Assembly: GCF_900129355.1 (NCBI RefSeq)
Contig: NZ_FQVL01000001.1
Span: 477,753 to 541,752, forward strand
Origin: Seinonella peptonophila
Lineage (GTDB): Bacteria; Bacillota; Bacilli; Thermoactinomycetales; Thermoactinomycetaceae
Length of the DNA stretch: 64,000 nt
Reading direction: 5' to 3'
Shown in pieces: positions 9,082 through 18,444 of the stretch (positions are counted from its first letter, which is position 1; each line of letters opens with the position of its first letter). Both the position numbers and the translations under genes were made by a program. The notes under the pieces were generated by a model. The model worked only from the letters and a program-made list of their open reading frames with translations. It did no database searches and was not told where the DNA came from.

Positions 9082-9323
9082 CCTAACCACCTCTACGTGA
9101 AAACTTATTCGATATGAACCTCTCGTCATAAACGGCGAGCTTTACGTATCATTGAGTCGATCCTTCTTAGACTCTCCACGAAGGATAGTTCCTAGCCTGA
9201 GTAGATCGTCGAATTTACAAGCATCTCATTATAAAAATTACAATACTCAAACTCCGCTTGCACATCCAAGGTCACTTTACTACAATCTATCAGTTGAATC
9301 AATCTCTTAATTCGCTAAAAAAA

Positions 9324-9358
9324 TCAAAAAAACAGCACTTCCCTGAATTGGAAGTGCT
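9324..9358 (-). terminator. Intrinsic terminator after the mecA-like gene
   Basis: Perfect 9-bp stem AGCACTTCC/GGAAGTGCT (9334-9342 and 9350-9358) with a 7-nt loop. On the minus strand it is followed by GTTTTTTTGATTTTTTT. It lies 12 bp beyond the stop of the MecA-family gene. Confidence 0.92.
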
Positions 9359-9369
9359 ATATATCTATC

Positions 9370-9960
9370 TTAACCAAAATACGTTACCAATTGGTTGACT
9401 GCATCATTCGCAAATACTTCTTTCCCATATTCCTGCAATACAGCAGCTGTCACAGTAGAAGTTTCACCGAACTCGGATAAGATCGCCACAACGGTCTCTA
9501 GATGATCGGTCTCTAGATCGCTATCAAAGATGAGATAATAGTCATCTTGGTAAGCAAAAACTTTACCTCCGCGCTCCACTTGGGATTGAATACGTATTGC
9601 TGCTTGAATTAAATCTTCAAACTCAGAAAATCTAAAAATGATCTCGTCTGTCTCTTCCATAGTCACTTCTAATTCATAAATGTCTGAATGATCAAAATCA
9701 CCCTGTTCATGTTCTATGGAACGACCTCGAGTTACTACTACTACCATTCCTTGTGCTGGTAAAGCAAATACTTCCACGGCAACTGGACCAGCTACCTCAA
9801 ACCCCAGCTCTTGATATGCATGTTCCATCATATCATTAAAAAGTTCATGTACTTTAGGGATATCACGCCACATTTCTTCCTTCTCAATCCCGCGATCAAT
9901 CAGATCGTCTAAGGTTAAAAAGAAGCGTATTTTATCTCCCCCTAGACGCTCGACACGCAT
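9370..9960 (-). CDS. MecA/YpbH family adaptor protein for ClpC
   Basis: Adaptor that delivers substrates to the ClpCP protease. The N-terminal substrate-binding domain opens with a MRVERLGGDKIRFFLT block, followed by an acidic linker. The C-terminal ClpC-binding domain spans about residues 105-196 and contains FRFSEFEDLI and LSEFGE. At 196 aa it is closer in size to YpbH (MecB) than to MecA (about 218 aa). Its position next to gudB also matches ypbH in B. subtilis. Paralogue assignment is therefore likely but not proven. It is monocistronic, with its own terminator. Confidence 0.88.
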   Translation of the reverse strand: MRVERLGGDKIRFFLTLDDLIDRGIEKEEMWRDIPKVHELFNDMMEHAYQELGFEVAGPVAVEVFALPAQGMVVVVTRGRSIEHEQGDFDHSDIYELEVTMEETDEIIFRFSEFEDLIQAAIRIQSQVERGGKVFAYQDDYYLIFDSDLETDHLETVVAILSEFGETSTVTAAVLQEYGKEVFANDAVNQLVTYFG

Positions 9961-10218
9961 GGCTTACCCTCCCTTGTTGGAGACATCCATAGACATATAA
10001 TATGTGGATGAAATGAATTTCGTTACGAGATCTTTACCTCTCTATTCAGTCTATCACAATGATACACAATTTAACAAGATTGCTACAAGAAGTCCTCCAT
10101 TAGAGCTGGTGTTTATGTTTCTATGCAACTTTTATCATAAACTGCATATTATATCAAACCAAAGTTCCATTGCTTTTTTCAATTTTTAAGCATTCACTGC
10201 TTACTATCTCTTTCTGTC

Positions 10219-10247
10219 TTGCAATTAACGGTAAATCGTTCTAAAAT
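10219..10247 (+). promoter_or_regulatory. Sigma-A-type promoter for the ferredoxin gene
   Basis: TTGCAA (10219-10224), a 17-bp spacer and TAAAAT (10242-10247). It is about 115 bp upstream of the ferredoxin start and is the main recognisable signal in the 400-bp gap between the mecA-like gene and fer; the rest of the gap is AT-rich with no gene-like frame. Confidence 0.6.
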
Positions 10248-10298
10248 GATTTTTGGAAGTGAACATGAAATAGGGGTATTCTATGTAGGAGGTGAATC

Positions 10299-10594
<296 letters not shown>

Positions 10595-10600
10595 TAACAT

Positions 10601-10630
10601 GGCTGCCCCTTATGGTGCAGCCGATTTTTT
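10601..10630 (+). terminator. Intrinsic terminator after fer
   Basis: Stem GGCTGC/GCAGCC (10601-10606, 10617-10622) with a 10-nt loop, followed by GATTTTTT. It lies between the convergent fer and rhodanese genes. Confidence 0.8.
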
Positions 10631-10949
10631 ATTTCAAATGTTTTTGGATAGCTACGATACCACCCTCAATATTGATCACATTTTCATAACCTTGTGCTTG
10701 TAAATATTCCGTTACGCTCGCACTTCTCATGCCATGCGCACACATAACATAGATATTTTTTTCTTTCTTCAGCTCATCCAAACTCCCCGGAATCTGTTGC
10801 ATGGGTATATGTACAAAGCCCTCCAAATGCTCTTCCTGCCACTCACTTAATTCACGAACATCTAAATAGATTTCTCCATCCTCACTTTGCTGCTGATATT
10901 TGTTCGCAAACTCTTCTGCTGCTATTCTTTTGATCTTCTGTTGGTCCAC
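10629..10949 (-). CDS. Rhodanese-like sulfurtransferase
   Basis: Single rhodanese domain of 106 aa. The active-site loop is CAHGMRS, with Cys70 as the likely persulfide carrier and an arginine closing the loop, and the domain has the typical DVRELSEW and HIPM strands. I chose the GTG at 10949, which follows GAGAGG by 8 nt; a longer in-frame version to 11078 would add 43 residues without domain support and would run into the divergent ppa promoter. The physiological acceptor (thiosulfate, cysteine-desulfurase sulfur or another) is unknown. It is divergent from ppa. Confidence 0.88.
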   Translation of the reverse strand: MDQQKIKRIAAEEFANKYQQQSEDGEIYLDVRELSEWQEEHLEGFVHIPMQQIPGSLDELKKEKNIYVMCAHGMRSASVTEYLQAQGYENVINIEGGIVAIQKHLK

Positions 10950-11081
10950 TATACTCACCTCTCTTTTTCCTTTCATTGTAAACTTTTTGATTGAAACTAT
11001 GTGCAAAACCACATACAATGACATAGAGATGTCAAATGGAATCTTTCTAGCATCTTGATACATATTGCAAGGAGGCATTAC

Positions 11082-11576
11082 ATGTCAAAGGAACTAATTG
11101 TTGATGCGTTTATCGAAATTCCCACTGGAAGCCAAAATAAATATGAATTTGACAAAGAAGCGGGTGCCTTTAGACTAGATCGTGTCCTTTATTCACCTAT
11201 GCATTATCCTACTGAATATGGTTATTTAAAGCAAACACTAGCTGAGGACGATGATCCACTTGATATCCTCGTTTTGACCAGCTTCCCTACTTTCCCAGGC
11301 TGTGTGATTTCCAGTCGGGTAATTGGTGTATTGGTCATGTCCGATGACAAAGGACAGGATGAAAAAGTACTCGCTGTACCTGTAGACGATCCTCGATATA
11401 ATGAGGTTCATAATTTAGATGATGTAGCACCTCATCTATTAAAAGAAATCGAACATTTCTTTAAAGTTTACAAAGACCTTGAAAATAAAGAGACTGTTAT
11501 TGAAGGCTGGAAAGATGCAGAAGCCGCTCGTAAGCTCTATCATGAGTGTGTCGATCGTTATCAACAAAACCAATAA
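11082..11576 (+). CDS. ppa: Inorganic pyrophosphatase, family I
   Basis: Hydrolyses pyrophosphate to phosphate in the cytosol. The metal-binding signature DDDPLDILVL, the MHYPTEYGY strand, the DDKGQDEKVLAVP segment and the C-terminal KVYKDLENK block identify the soluble family I enzyme. The 164-aa length from ATG 11082 fits, and AAGGAGG precedes that ATG; the nine codons upstream are not needed. B. subtilis uses a family II enzyme (PpaC), so a family I enzyme is a difference from that model. It is followed by the T-box leader region of the next operon. Confidence 0.95.
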   Translation: MSKELIVDAFIEIPTGSQNKYEFDKEAGAFRLDRVLYSPMHYPTEYGYLKQTLAEDDDPLDILVLTSFPTFPGCVISSRVIGVLVMSDDKGQDEKVLAVPVDDPRYNEVHNLDDVAPHLLKEIEHFFKVYKDLENKETVIEGWKDAEAARKLYHECVDRYQQNQ

Positions 11577-11594
11577 ACTACCCAATTTCTGGAT

Positions 11595-11623
11595 TTGACA
11601 CGCTCATTCTTCCATGCTAGAGT
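11595..11623 (+). promoter_or_regulatory. Sigma-A promoter of the serine operon
   Basis: Perfect TTGACA (11595-11600), 17-bp spacer and TAGAGT (11618-11623). Transcription would begin near 11630, just before the T-box leader. Confidence 0.75.
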
Positions 11624-11629
11624 AGGACT

Positions 11630-11897
11630 CAAAATTACACAATCAAAATCAAAGATGGAGCCAAATATCAATCAATGAACTCTCAGAGAGCCGGAGGTTG
11701 CTGCAATTCGGTAGTTCAATTGATATGGAGCACTCCGGAGTGACTTGTTGAAAGACAAGTGAGTAGACAAGTCCGGTTATGTACCGTTACAACTTGATCC
11801 CAATAAGGATCACTGAGGCAACCAAAGAGAGTATGGTTGTGAATTAGGGTGGCACCACGAGCTTCTCGTCCCTACTATAGGGGGAGAAGCTCTTTTT
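11630..11897 (+). ncRNA. T-box leader, serine-specific (AGC specifier)
   Basis: tRNA-sensing riboswitch controlling the downstream aminotransferase and serA. A stem I helix pairs ATATCAAT (about 11666) with ATTGATAT (about 11719). The specifier-loop 3' side reads GG-AGC-A between that helix and CTCC, which pairs with GGAG on the 5' side. This gives the serine codon AGC followed by the usual purine. The AGAGAG element and the T-box sequence AGGGTGGCACCACG (11846-11859) are present. The C in TGGC would pair with the G discriminator of tRNA-Ser. The terminator stem GAGCTTCTC/GAGAAGCTC (11859-11867, 11884-11892) is followed by TTTTT. Low charged tRNA-Ser should therefore raise expression. Confidence 0.93.
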
Positions 11898-11928
11898 ACG
11901 TGCTTTCGATTAAGGAGGGTAATTATTT

Positions 11929-13083
11929 ATGGTTTTTCAAGATAAGTTTCAATTGAGAATTCCGGGACCTACACCAATCCCACCAAGTGTACAACAAGCA
12001 ATGAGTCGACCTATGATTGGGCATCGTAGCAAAGAATGCTCCGCTATCATACGTCAATGTAGTGAAGATCTAGGTCACATCTTCGGCACCAACCAAACAT
12101 CACTTATTCTTTCCAGCAGTGGCACTTCTGCACTTGAAGCTGCGGTGATTAATGTACTGTCTCCAGGAGATGAAGCGTTAGTCGTTACAACAGGAGTATT
12201 TGGTGAACGTTTTGCCAAAATTGTTGATCGTTATCAAATGACTTGTCATCGTCTCGAAGTTGAATGGGGAAAAGCTTGCGACCCTGAACAGTTAATCCAA
12301 GCATTACGACAGCACCCTACTGTCAAAGCAGTCTTTTTTACGTACTGTGAAACGTCCACCGGCGTACTCAACCCCATTCATACACTTGCACAGACTGTAC
12401 ATGAACATTCTGACGCTCTTGTTATCGTTGATGGCGTTAGCTGTATTGGAGCTGTTCCATGTCAAATGGATGATTGGGGAATTGATATTCTAGTCACAGG
12501 TTCACAAAAAGCATTTATGTTACCACCAGGTTTAGCTATGGTCGCAGTTAGTGAGCAAGCCTGGAAACGAATTGCCAACAATCCATCACCTCGCTTTTAC
12601 CTTGATTTGCTTTCATATCGTGAAAAGATGGAGCAAGAAACAACTCCCTTTACACCTGCTGTTTCGCTTCTATTTGGATTACAAGAAGTGCTCCATTTAT
12701 TAGCTGAAGAAGGAATGGAAGCTGTCATTCGCCGGCATCAACTGTTAAAAGAGATGACTCGAGCAGGGATTCGTGCATTGGGTTTAGAGTTAATGACAAG
12801 CGATGAAGACGCGTCACCCACTGTTACTTCAATCCTCGGTGGTGGAGATGAATGGAGTTCTGAAGCATTACGTAAAGAATTATCTGCCATTGGGGTAATT
12901 GTAGCTGGCGGTCAACAACATCTAAAGGGGAAAATTTTCCGAATTGGCCACATGGGCTATTGTGATCCGCTCGATATTTGCACCATTCTTTCTTCATTAG
13001 AAGTCTCATTGCATAAAATCGGTCGCCCCGTGTCTTTGGGACAGGGTGTTCAAGCTGCACAGGAGGTTTGGATTCATGCATAA
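11929..13083 (+). CDS. Class V PLP aminotransferase (serine/phosphoserine or alanine-glyoxylate type)
   Basis: A 384-aa fold-type I aminotransferase of the alanine-glyoxylate/serine-pyruvate/PucG group. The N-terminal IPGPTPIPPSV, the SSSGTSALE phosphate-binding loop, Asp168 (VDGVS) and the PLP lysine Lys194 (GSQKAFM) are present. It is not a classical SerC by sequence. It is cotranscribed with serA under a serine T-box, so the likely role is the phosphoserine transaminase step or another serine-forming transamination; this is inference from context. Its stop overlaps the serA start by 8 bp. An AAGGAGGG ribosome binding site precedes the ATG. Confidence 0.85.
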   Translation: MVFQDKFQLRIPGPTPIPPSVQQAMSRPMIGHRSKECSAIIRQCSEDLGHIFGTNQTSLILSSSGTSALEAAVINVLSPGDEALVVTTGVFGERFAKIVDRYQMTCHRLEVEWGKACDPEQLIQALRQHPTVKAVFFTYCETSTGVLNPIHTLAQTVHEHSDALVIVDGVSCIGAVPCQMDDWGIDILVTGSQKAFMLPPGLAMVAVSEQAWKRIANNPSPRFYLDLLSYREKMEQETTPFTPAVSLLFGLQEVLHLLAEEGMEAVIRRHQLLKEMTRAGIRALGLELMTSDEDASPTVTSILGGGDEWSSEALRKELSAIGVIVAGGQQHLKGKIFRIGHMGYCDPLDICTILSSLEVSLHKIGRPVSLGQGVQAAQEVWIHA

Positions 13084-14656
13084 AGTTCTCATCACAGATC
13101 CACTAAGCGATCATGGAATTGAAAAGTTATTGCAAGCACCAGATGTGGAAGTGATTCGTAAAACAAATCTTTCTCCAGATGAGTTATTATTAGAGATCGA
13201 ATCGGCCGATGCGCTATTGGTGCGGAGTCAAACAAAAGTAACAGCAGAAGTAATTGCCAAAGCAGTCAACCTGAAAGTGATCGCACGTGCTGGAGTAGGT
13301 GTTGATAATATCGATATATCTGCTGCCACCGAAAAAGGGATTATTGTTGTCAATGCACCAGATGGTAACACCATTTCTACAGCTGAACATACATTTGCAA
13401 TGTTAATTTCACTTTCTCGTAATATCCCTCAAGCGTATCATTCTCTTCTTCAAGGTGAATGGAAGCGAAAAGAATACGTAGGAGTAGAATTAAACAGAAA
13501 AACCCTAAGCATCATCGGATTAGGTAGAATCGGCTCAGAGTTAGCAAAACGTGCTAAATCTTTTCGGATGGATGTTGTTGCCTTTGACCCTTATCTAACA
13601 GACCAACGTGCTGTTGAGCTTGGTGTACAAAAAGCAACTTTTGAAGAGGCAATTGCAGTTGGAGATTATATTACTGTTCATACACCGTTAACAAAAGCGA
13701 CAAGACACTTAATCAATCGTGATATTTTCCAACAGATGAAGCCTGGTGTACGAATTATGAATTGTGCCCGTGGTGGGATCATTGATGAAGAGGCACTGTA
13801 TGAAGCGATTAATGAAGGTATTGTTGCAGGAGCTGCACTTGATGTTTTTGAAGAGGAGCCACCAAAGAATCACCCTTTGCTCACTTTGCCACAAGTAATT
13901 GCAACACCTCATCTGGGTGCTTCAACAGTAGAGGCTCAAGAAAATGTAGCAATTGATGTCTCTGAAGAGGTTTTACACATTTTAAGAAATGAACCTTTTA
14001 AAAATGCTGTTAATCTTCCTCCTATTCCAGCGGAGCTTCAACAAACATTACAGCCATATCAATCACTTGCGGAAAAACTAGGATTATTTGTAGCACAGAC
14101 CCAAAAAGGTGCTCCTACACAGATAAAAATTACTTATGCTGGTGATTTGGCTGATCTTGATGTTGCTCCACTTACTCGTATGGTACTCAAAGGAGCACTC
14201 TCGCATCATTTGAGTGATGTAAATTATATCAATGCACCTGATTTTGCTAAACGTCGTGGGATACAAATTATCGAACAAAAACAATCCAAAAGCTATGGTT
14301 TTACGAACTATTTACAAGTGCAAATCGAAACAAATGAATCAAAACAAAGTGCAGCCGGAACTTTACTAAATGGCTTAGGAGCTAGAATTGTTAAAATTAA
14401 TGAATACCCCATTGATGTAGTACCAGAAGGTCATATGCTCTTGATCAAACATCAAGATCAGCCAGGTGTGATTGGAAAAGTTGGTACTGCTTTAGGTGAT
14501 CATAACGTCAACGTAGGAACGATGCAGGTAGGACGACAAACAATAGGTGGACAAGCTATTATGATGCTCAGTATTGATAAGCCAGCTACACAGGAACATT
14601 TACAGGCATTAGAAAAAATCTCCTTTATCCAATCAATTACAGATATTGTCCTATAG
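13076..14656 (+). CDS. serA: D-3-phosphoglycerate dehydrogenase
   Basis: First committed step of serine synthesis, NAD-dependent oxidation of 3-phosphoglycerate. The Rossmann motif [10 protein letters not shown], the catalytic-site segments [12 protein letters not shown] and ATPHLGAST, an intervening allosteric substrate-binding domain (about 320-450) and a C-terminal ACT domain ([15 protein letters not shown]) give the long 526-aa form. The ATG at 13076 follows AGGAGG and overlaps the aminotransferase stop, so translation is probably coupled. The ACT domain suggests serine feedback; T-box control adds tRNA-Ser-dependent regulation. A bidirectional terminator follows. Confidence 0.97.
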   Translation: MHKVLITDPLSDHGIEKLLQAPDVEVIRKTNLSPDELLLEIESADALLVRSQTKVTAEVIAKAVNLKVIARAGVGVDNIDISAATEKGIIVVNAPDGNTISTAEHTFAMLISLSRNIPQAYHSLLQGEWKRKEYVGVELNRKTLSIIGLGRIGSELAKRAKSFRMDVVAFDPYLTDQRAVELGVQKATFEEAIAVGDYITVHTPLTKATRHLINRDIFQQMKPGVRIMNCARGGIIDEEALYEAINEGIVAGAALDVFEEEPPKNHPLLTLPQVIATPHLGASTVEAQENVAIDVSEEVLHILRNEPFKNAVNLPPIPAELQQTLQPYQSLAEKLGLFVAQTQKGAPTQIKITYAGDLADLDVAPLTRMVLKGALSHHLSDVNYINAPDFAKRRGIQIIEQKQSKSYGFTNYLQVQIETNESKQSAAGTLLNGLGARIVKINEYPIDVVPEGHMLLIKHQDQPGVIGKVGTALGDHNVNVGTMQVGRQTIGGQAIMMLSIDKPATQEHLQALEKISFIQSITDIVL

Positions 14657-14663
14657 ATAAATA

Positions 14664-14693
14664 AAACAGCTCCTCTTCATGAGGAGCTGTTTT
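14664..14693. terminator. Bidirectional terminator between serA and resE
   Basis: A 12-bp perfect stem (arm AAACAGCTCCTC, 14664-14675 and 14681-14692) with loop TTCAT. T-rich sequence follows on both strands. It overlaps the last codon and stop of resE. Confidence 0.9.
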
Positions 14694-16503
14694 GTTGTTT
14701 TGCTTCTAAAGGTAAAATAACAGAAAATGAAGTACCCTTGCCCAGTTGACTGCTAACATGAATATCACCGCCATGTGCAGTTACCAAATGCTTAGCGATT
14801 GATAATCCTAAACCTGTACCGCCCGATTCATTTCGTGTTCGTGCTTTATCTGCTTTATAAAATCGTTCGAAAATAAATGGAATATCTTCTACTGGAATCC
14901 CTACTCCTGTATCACTTACATTCAATTGAACATTGTTTTGTCCTATTTCATAAAGTAACGAAAGGTTTACATGTCCATCCTTAGGTGTATGCCGAATTGC
15001 GTTGCCTAACAGATTGGTTAAAACTTGTTCAATTTTATCTTCATCCCATCGAACTTCTGGAATCACTTCAGGCAGCCGTTGTTCAAGTATAATCCCTTGT
15101 TCTTTAGCCAATGACTGGAATTTTCGGGTCATCCTTACAAATAGTTCTCGAATATCAACGAGCTGAAGATCAATTGAAATGTGACCCGCCTCCATACTTG
15201 CCAAATCGAGCAATTCACTTACGAGTCTGCCCATTCGCTCCGATTCTTCATTGATCACCAAGGCTATCTCGCGCCGCTCCTCAGGGGTCTCTGCTACATC
15301 ATCCTTTAAAGCCTCACTATACCCTTGTAGCATGGCTAAAGGTGTCCGTAATTCATGTGATACGTTGGTAACAAAGTCCTTTCGCAGCTTATTCAAACGA
15401 CGAGCTTCTGTGACATCACGAATCACTGCCACTACTCCCCTCACTTGCTCCCGCTCGTAGAGTGGTGACATCACAACAGAGAAAATATTACCTTGAATTT
15501 CCATATCTCCTCGTTGTTGTGTACTACCCGCTACTACCTGCTGATACAGATCATCTAGTGGTTGAGGTAGATATCGCTGATCCTCTTTTCGCTGAGTTTG
15601 ATTAAATAATTCAAGTAATCTTTCAGCAGGAGGATTGGTTAAAATCACTTTTCCCTCAGCATCAAGCGAAATTACGCCATCAGACATACTCTGCAATACA
15701 CTGGAAATCTTCTCTTTTTCATGCGATAGCATCTGAATAGAATCTTCTAAGTGACCTGCCATGCGATTAAAAGCAATCGAAACATCGACGATCTCATCTC
15801 GCTCATGGATTCGAACCGGTAAACGAACTGAAAATTTTCCTTTTGCCATTTGCTCGGCTGCTTGTTTTAGTTGGATTAAGGGCTGTGTTATACGGGACGA
15901 AAGAAAAAAGGCAAAAACTGTTGTTAAGATAATGCCAATACTGGCTGAATAAAAGATCCACCATTTGATATCATTTTCACTCAACTGATCTTGTGCTTGA
16001 TAAAGTACAATTGCACCTACTAATTGCTTACCATGATAGTAAGGGGTTGCAACCATTAAAACATCATTATGAGCTAACCAAGATGGCTCAAGCTGATTTA
16101 AATTTTTTAACAATATTTTTTTATTCAGAACAACTGTTTCACCTCGAAAGATTTGCTTTAACTGATCTTGATCCATCAAAGCTTTCTGTAATGCTACATT
16201 CATATGATTAGAAGGTGCAGCAGATGTCTCTATCTTACCTTGACGGTTTAAAATCAACACATATGTATGAAACAATTCCGAGACTTGAAACATTGTTTTA
16301 ATATAATCAGCTTGCTCCTTTGGAGAGGTATGCTCTAGTGTAGTACGCATTTCAGTAGCGAGTTGTTTTAAGCTCTTTTCATGATCTAATGTATAACTTT
16401 TATCAACCTGCATATTTAAAAATAAACTAAAAAAAGAGAGGACAAGCGCAACTAAAACGATAATCGTCAGCCACAGCTTTCCGACAATGCTTCGGATAAT
16501 CAC
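14677..16503 (-). CDS. resE: Sensor histidine kinase ResE
   Basis: Membrane kinase of the ResDE system that responds to oxygen limitation and nitric oxide. Order of parts: TM1 (about 8-28), extracytoplasmic domain (about 30-175), TM2 (about 180-202), HAMP, a PAS domain, HisKA with phospho-acceptor in NVSHELRTPLAML, and HATPase with DTGVGIP and GGTGLGLSI. The 608-aa length fits. The GTG start overlaps the resD stop by 4 bp (GTGA). Assignment over WalK-type kinases, which share the architecture, rests on linkage to resD, resC and resB. Confidence 0.92.
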   Translation of the reverse strand: MIIRSIVGKLWLTIIVLVALVLSFFSLFLNMQVDKSYTLDHEKSLKQLATEMRTTLEHTSPKEQADYIKTMFQVSELFHTYVLILNRQGKIETSAAPSNHMNVALQKALMDQDQLKQIFRGETVVLNKKILLKNLNQLEPSWLAHNDVLMVATPYYHGKQLVGAIVLYQAQDQLSENDIKWWIFYSASIGIILTTVFAFFLSSRITQPLIQLKQAAEQMAKGKFSVRLPVRIHERDEIVDVSIAFNRMAGHLEDSIQMLSHEKEKISSVLQSMSDGVISLDAEGKVILTNPPAERLLELFNQTQRKEDQRYLPQPLDDLYQQVVAGSTQQRGDMEIQGNIFSVVMSPLYEREQVRGVVAVIRDVTEARRLNKLRKDFVTNVSHELRTPLAMLQGYSEALKDDVAETPEERREIALVINEESERMGRLVSELLDLASMEAGHISIDLQLVDIRELFVRMTRKFQSLAKEQGIILEQRLPEVIPEVRWDEDKIEQVLTNLLGNAIRHTPKDGHVNLSLLYEIGQNNVQLNVSDTGVGIPVEDIPFIFERFYKADKARTRNESGGTGLGLSIAKHLVTAHGGDIHVSSQLGKGTSFSVILPLEAKQQNSSS

Positions 16504-17216
16504 TCTTTTGGAACCTCAAGTTTGTAACCCACACCCCATACAGTGGTGATCATTGCTGCTGCCTCAGGTGAAGTGCGATTTAATTTTTCTCGCAATCGTT
16601 TTACATGGGTATCAACCGTTCGCAAATCCCCAAAAAATTCATAGTTCCATACATCCCGCAACAATGTTTCTCTTGTAAATACCTTATCTGGAGTACGAGC
16701 AAGATAATAGAGCAATTCATATTCTTTCGGTGTGAGTGAGACTGTTTTTCCACCTGCTTTCACTTCATGTGCATCATGATCAATCATAAGCTCAGGAAAA
16801 ACAATTACATTATGCGTCTCTGTCTCTGTCGATAAGTAAGCAGTGGCCGACGTTCGTCTCAAGACGGCTTTTACTCGATGAACCAATTCACGGGGGCTAA
16901 ATGGCTTGACAACAAAATCATCAGTACCCGCTTCAAATCCTTCTACACGATTTCCTTCTTCACCTCGTGCAGTCAGAATAATGATCGGCGTAGCCTTTTT
17001 TCTTCGAATTTCATTACAAACATCGAGTCCATCCATTCCGGGTAGCATGAGATCTAATAATATGAGATCATAGTTGATTTCTGATGCTTTTTCTAACGCT
17101 GATTCACCATCAGCTGCCTCGTCAATACGGTATCCTTCACGTTCAAGATACATTCTTAACAGACGGCGAATTCTTTCCTCATCATCAACAACTAAAATAT
17201 GAAATTGTTTTTCCAT
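16500..17216 (-). CDS. resD: Response regulator ResD
   Basis: OmpR-family regulator. The receiver domain has the acidic pair Asp11/Asp12, the phosphorylation site Asp55 in LLDLMLPG, and Lys in VVKPFSPREL; the winged-helix domain contains VDTHVKRLREKL. Length is 238 aa (B. subtilis ResD 240). In Bacillus it activates ctaA, resABC and anaerobic respiration genes; ctaA is present in this window. It sits 13 bp after resC and is cotranscribed with resE. Confidence 0.94.
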   Translation of the reverse strand: MEKQFHILVVDDEERIRRLLRMYLEREGYRIDEAADGESALEKASEINYDLILLDLMLPGMDGLDVCNEIRRKKATPIIILTARGEEGNRVEGFEAGTDDFVVKPFSPRELVHRVKAVLRRTSATAYLSTETETHNVIVFPELMIDHDAHEVKAGGKTVSLTPKEYELLYYLARTPDKVFTRETLLRDVWNYEFFGDLRTVDTHVKRLREKLNRTSPEAAAMITTVWGVGYKLEVPKE

Positions 17217-17229
17217 CTATATCACCCTT

Positions 17230-18432
17230 TTACGCATAAGAATGCAAACCAGCAATCACAAAATTAATGACAATCAGATTGATCATAATGACAACAAATC
17301 CTCCTACAGCCAACCAAGCGGACCGTATGCCTAACCATCCTTTTGAAAGACGTAGATGTAAGTACGCACTATAAAACAACCATGTAATCAGGGCCCAAGT
17401 CTCCTTCGGGTCCCAGTTCCAAAAACGCCCCCAAGCCTCATGAGCCCAAATCATCGCAAAAATTAACGCTCCCAAGGTAAAGATCGGAAAACCAATCGCA
17501 ATCGCACGATAACTTAGCTCATCTAATAATTCATGGTTTAAGTTTTTTACAACTCGATGCAAGAGTAAACTAAGTCTCTTACGTATAATGAGGCGTATGA
17601 TCAAATAAAGAAGAAGCCCACTGAAAATCGCCCAGATGGTCGTATTCAACTTACTAGCTGCTTTCTCTCCTTCAATCCATGATGGAACATTAAACAGCGG
17701 TTCTTTCCAACCACTCGATGAATTCGATACTTGACCTTTATAGGGCCCAATTAAAGGAGGCAATTTATATACTTGTTCTACTTGATTTCCATCGATCATG
17801 TGGGTAAATGTGGTCTGATAACCAACCGCTTGAGCGATAAAACTAACCATACTAAAACCTACAAACATAAGTAATATGACCAAAACCATTTCAAGATAAA
17901 ATGGTTGCCGACCTTTTTCTTCCCCACCAACACGATGGAGCAGATAAATTAAACCTGCAACAAAAGCAACAGTAAACAATCCTTGTCCCAAAGCAGCTAA
18001 TGTTACATGAATTCCTAGCCAATAGCTTTGCAGCGCTGGAATTAAAGGCTGTATATCCTTGGGAAAAGCAGATGCATATCCTAGCAGTATAACTGCGATT
18101 GGCATCACAAATGCTCCAAGAATTAATGTTCGATACATAAAGTAAATCACAATATAGGCTAAAACAGAAGCAAAGCATAAAAATGCTACAAACTCGAACA
18201 TATTACTGGTAGGGAAATGACCACTTATGATAACTCTCATAATAATAAATACTGCCTGAAATACAACACCGATAATCGCCAACCAAATTGCGATTTTTCC
18301 CCATCGGTTCGCCTTTTTATTCGCAACCTCTGCATCCGTATTTTTCCCAGTTAAGCCCATCATAAATGATATGGATGAAAATAGATATAATAAAAATGTG
18401 CCTAACAAAAAGCTTTCCATTATCTTTTCCAC
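17230..18432 (-). CDS. resC: Cytochrome c biogenesis protein ResC (CcsA family)
   Basis: Multi-span membrane protein of system II cytochrome c maturation, thought to carry heme across the membrane with ResB. The tryptophan-rich WAHEAWGRFWNWDPKETWAL signature (heme handling) is complete and about eight to ten hydrophobic helices are visible. Length is 400 aa. The GTG start has AGGAGG 8 nt upstream; the in-frame ATG four codons later is less well placed. Order resB-resC-resD-resE as in Bacillus. Confidence 0.95.
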   Translation of the reverse strand: MEKIMESFLLGTFLLYLFSSISFMMGLTGKNTDAEVANKKANRWGKIAIWLAIIGVVFQAVFIIMRVIISGHFPTSNMFEFVAFLCFASVLAYIVIYFMYRTLILGAFVMPIAVILLGYASAFPKDIQPLIPALQSYWLGIHVTLAALGQGLFTVAFVAGLIYLLHRVGGEEKGRQPFYLEMVLVILLMFVGFSMVSFIAQAVGYQTTFTHMIDGNQVEQVYKLPPLIGPYKGQVSNSSSGWKEPLFNVPSWIEGEKAASKLNTTIWAIFSGLLLYLIIRLIIRKRLSLLLHRVVKNLNHELLDELSYRAIAIGFPIFTLGALIFAMIWAHEAWGRFWNWDPKETWALITWLFYSAYLHLRLSKGWLGIRSAWLAVGGFVVIMINLIVINFVIAGLHSYA

Positions 18433-18444
18433 TGCGTTCTCCTC

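Noticed and set aside
10004..10189. Small plus-strand gene in the mecA-fer gap
   Set aside because: Frame opens without ribosome binding site, is AT-rich and overlaps the likely promoter region of the mecA-like gene.
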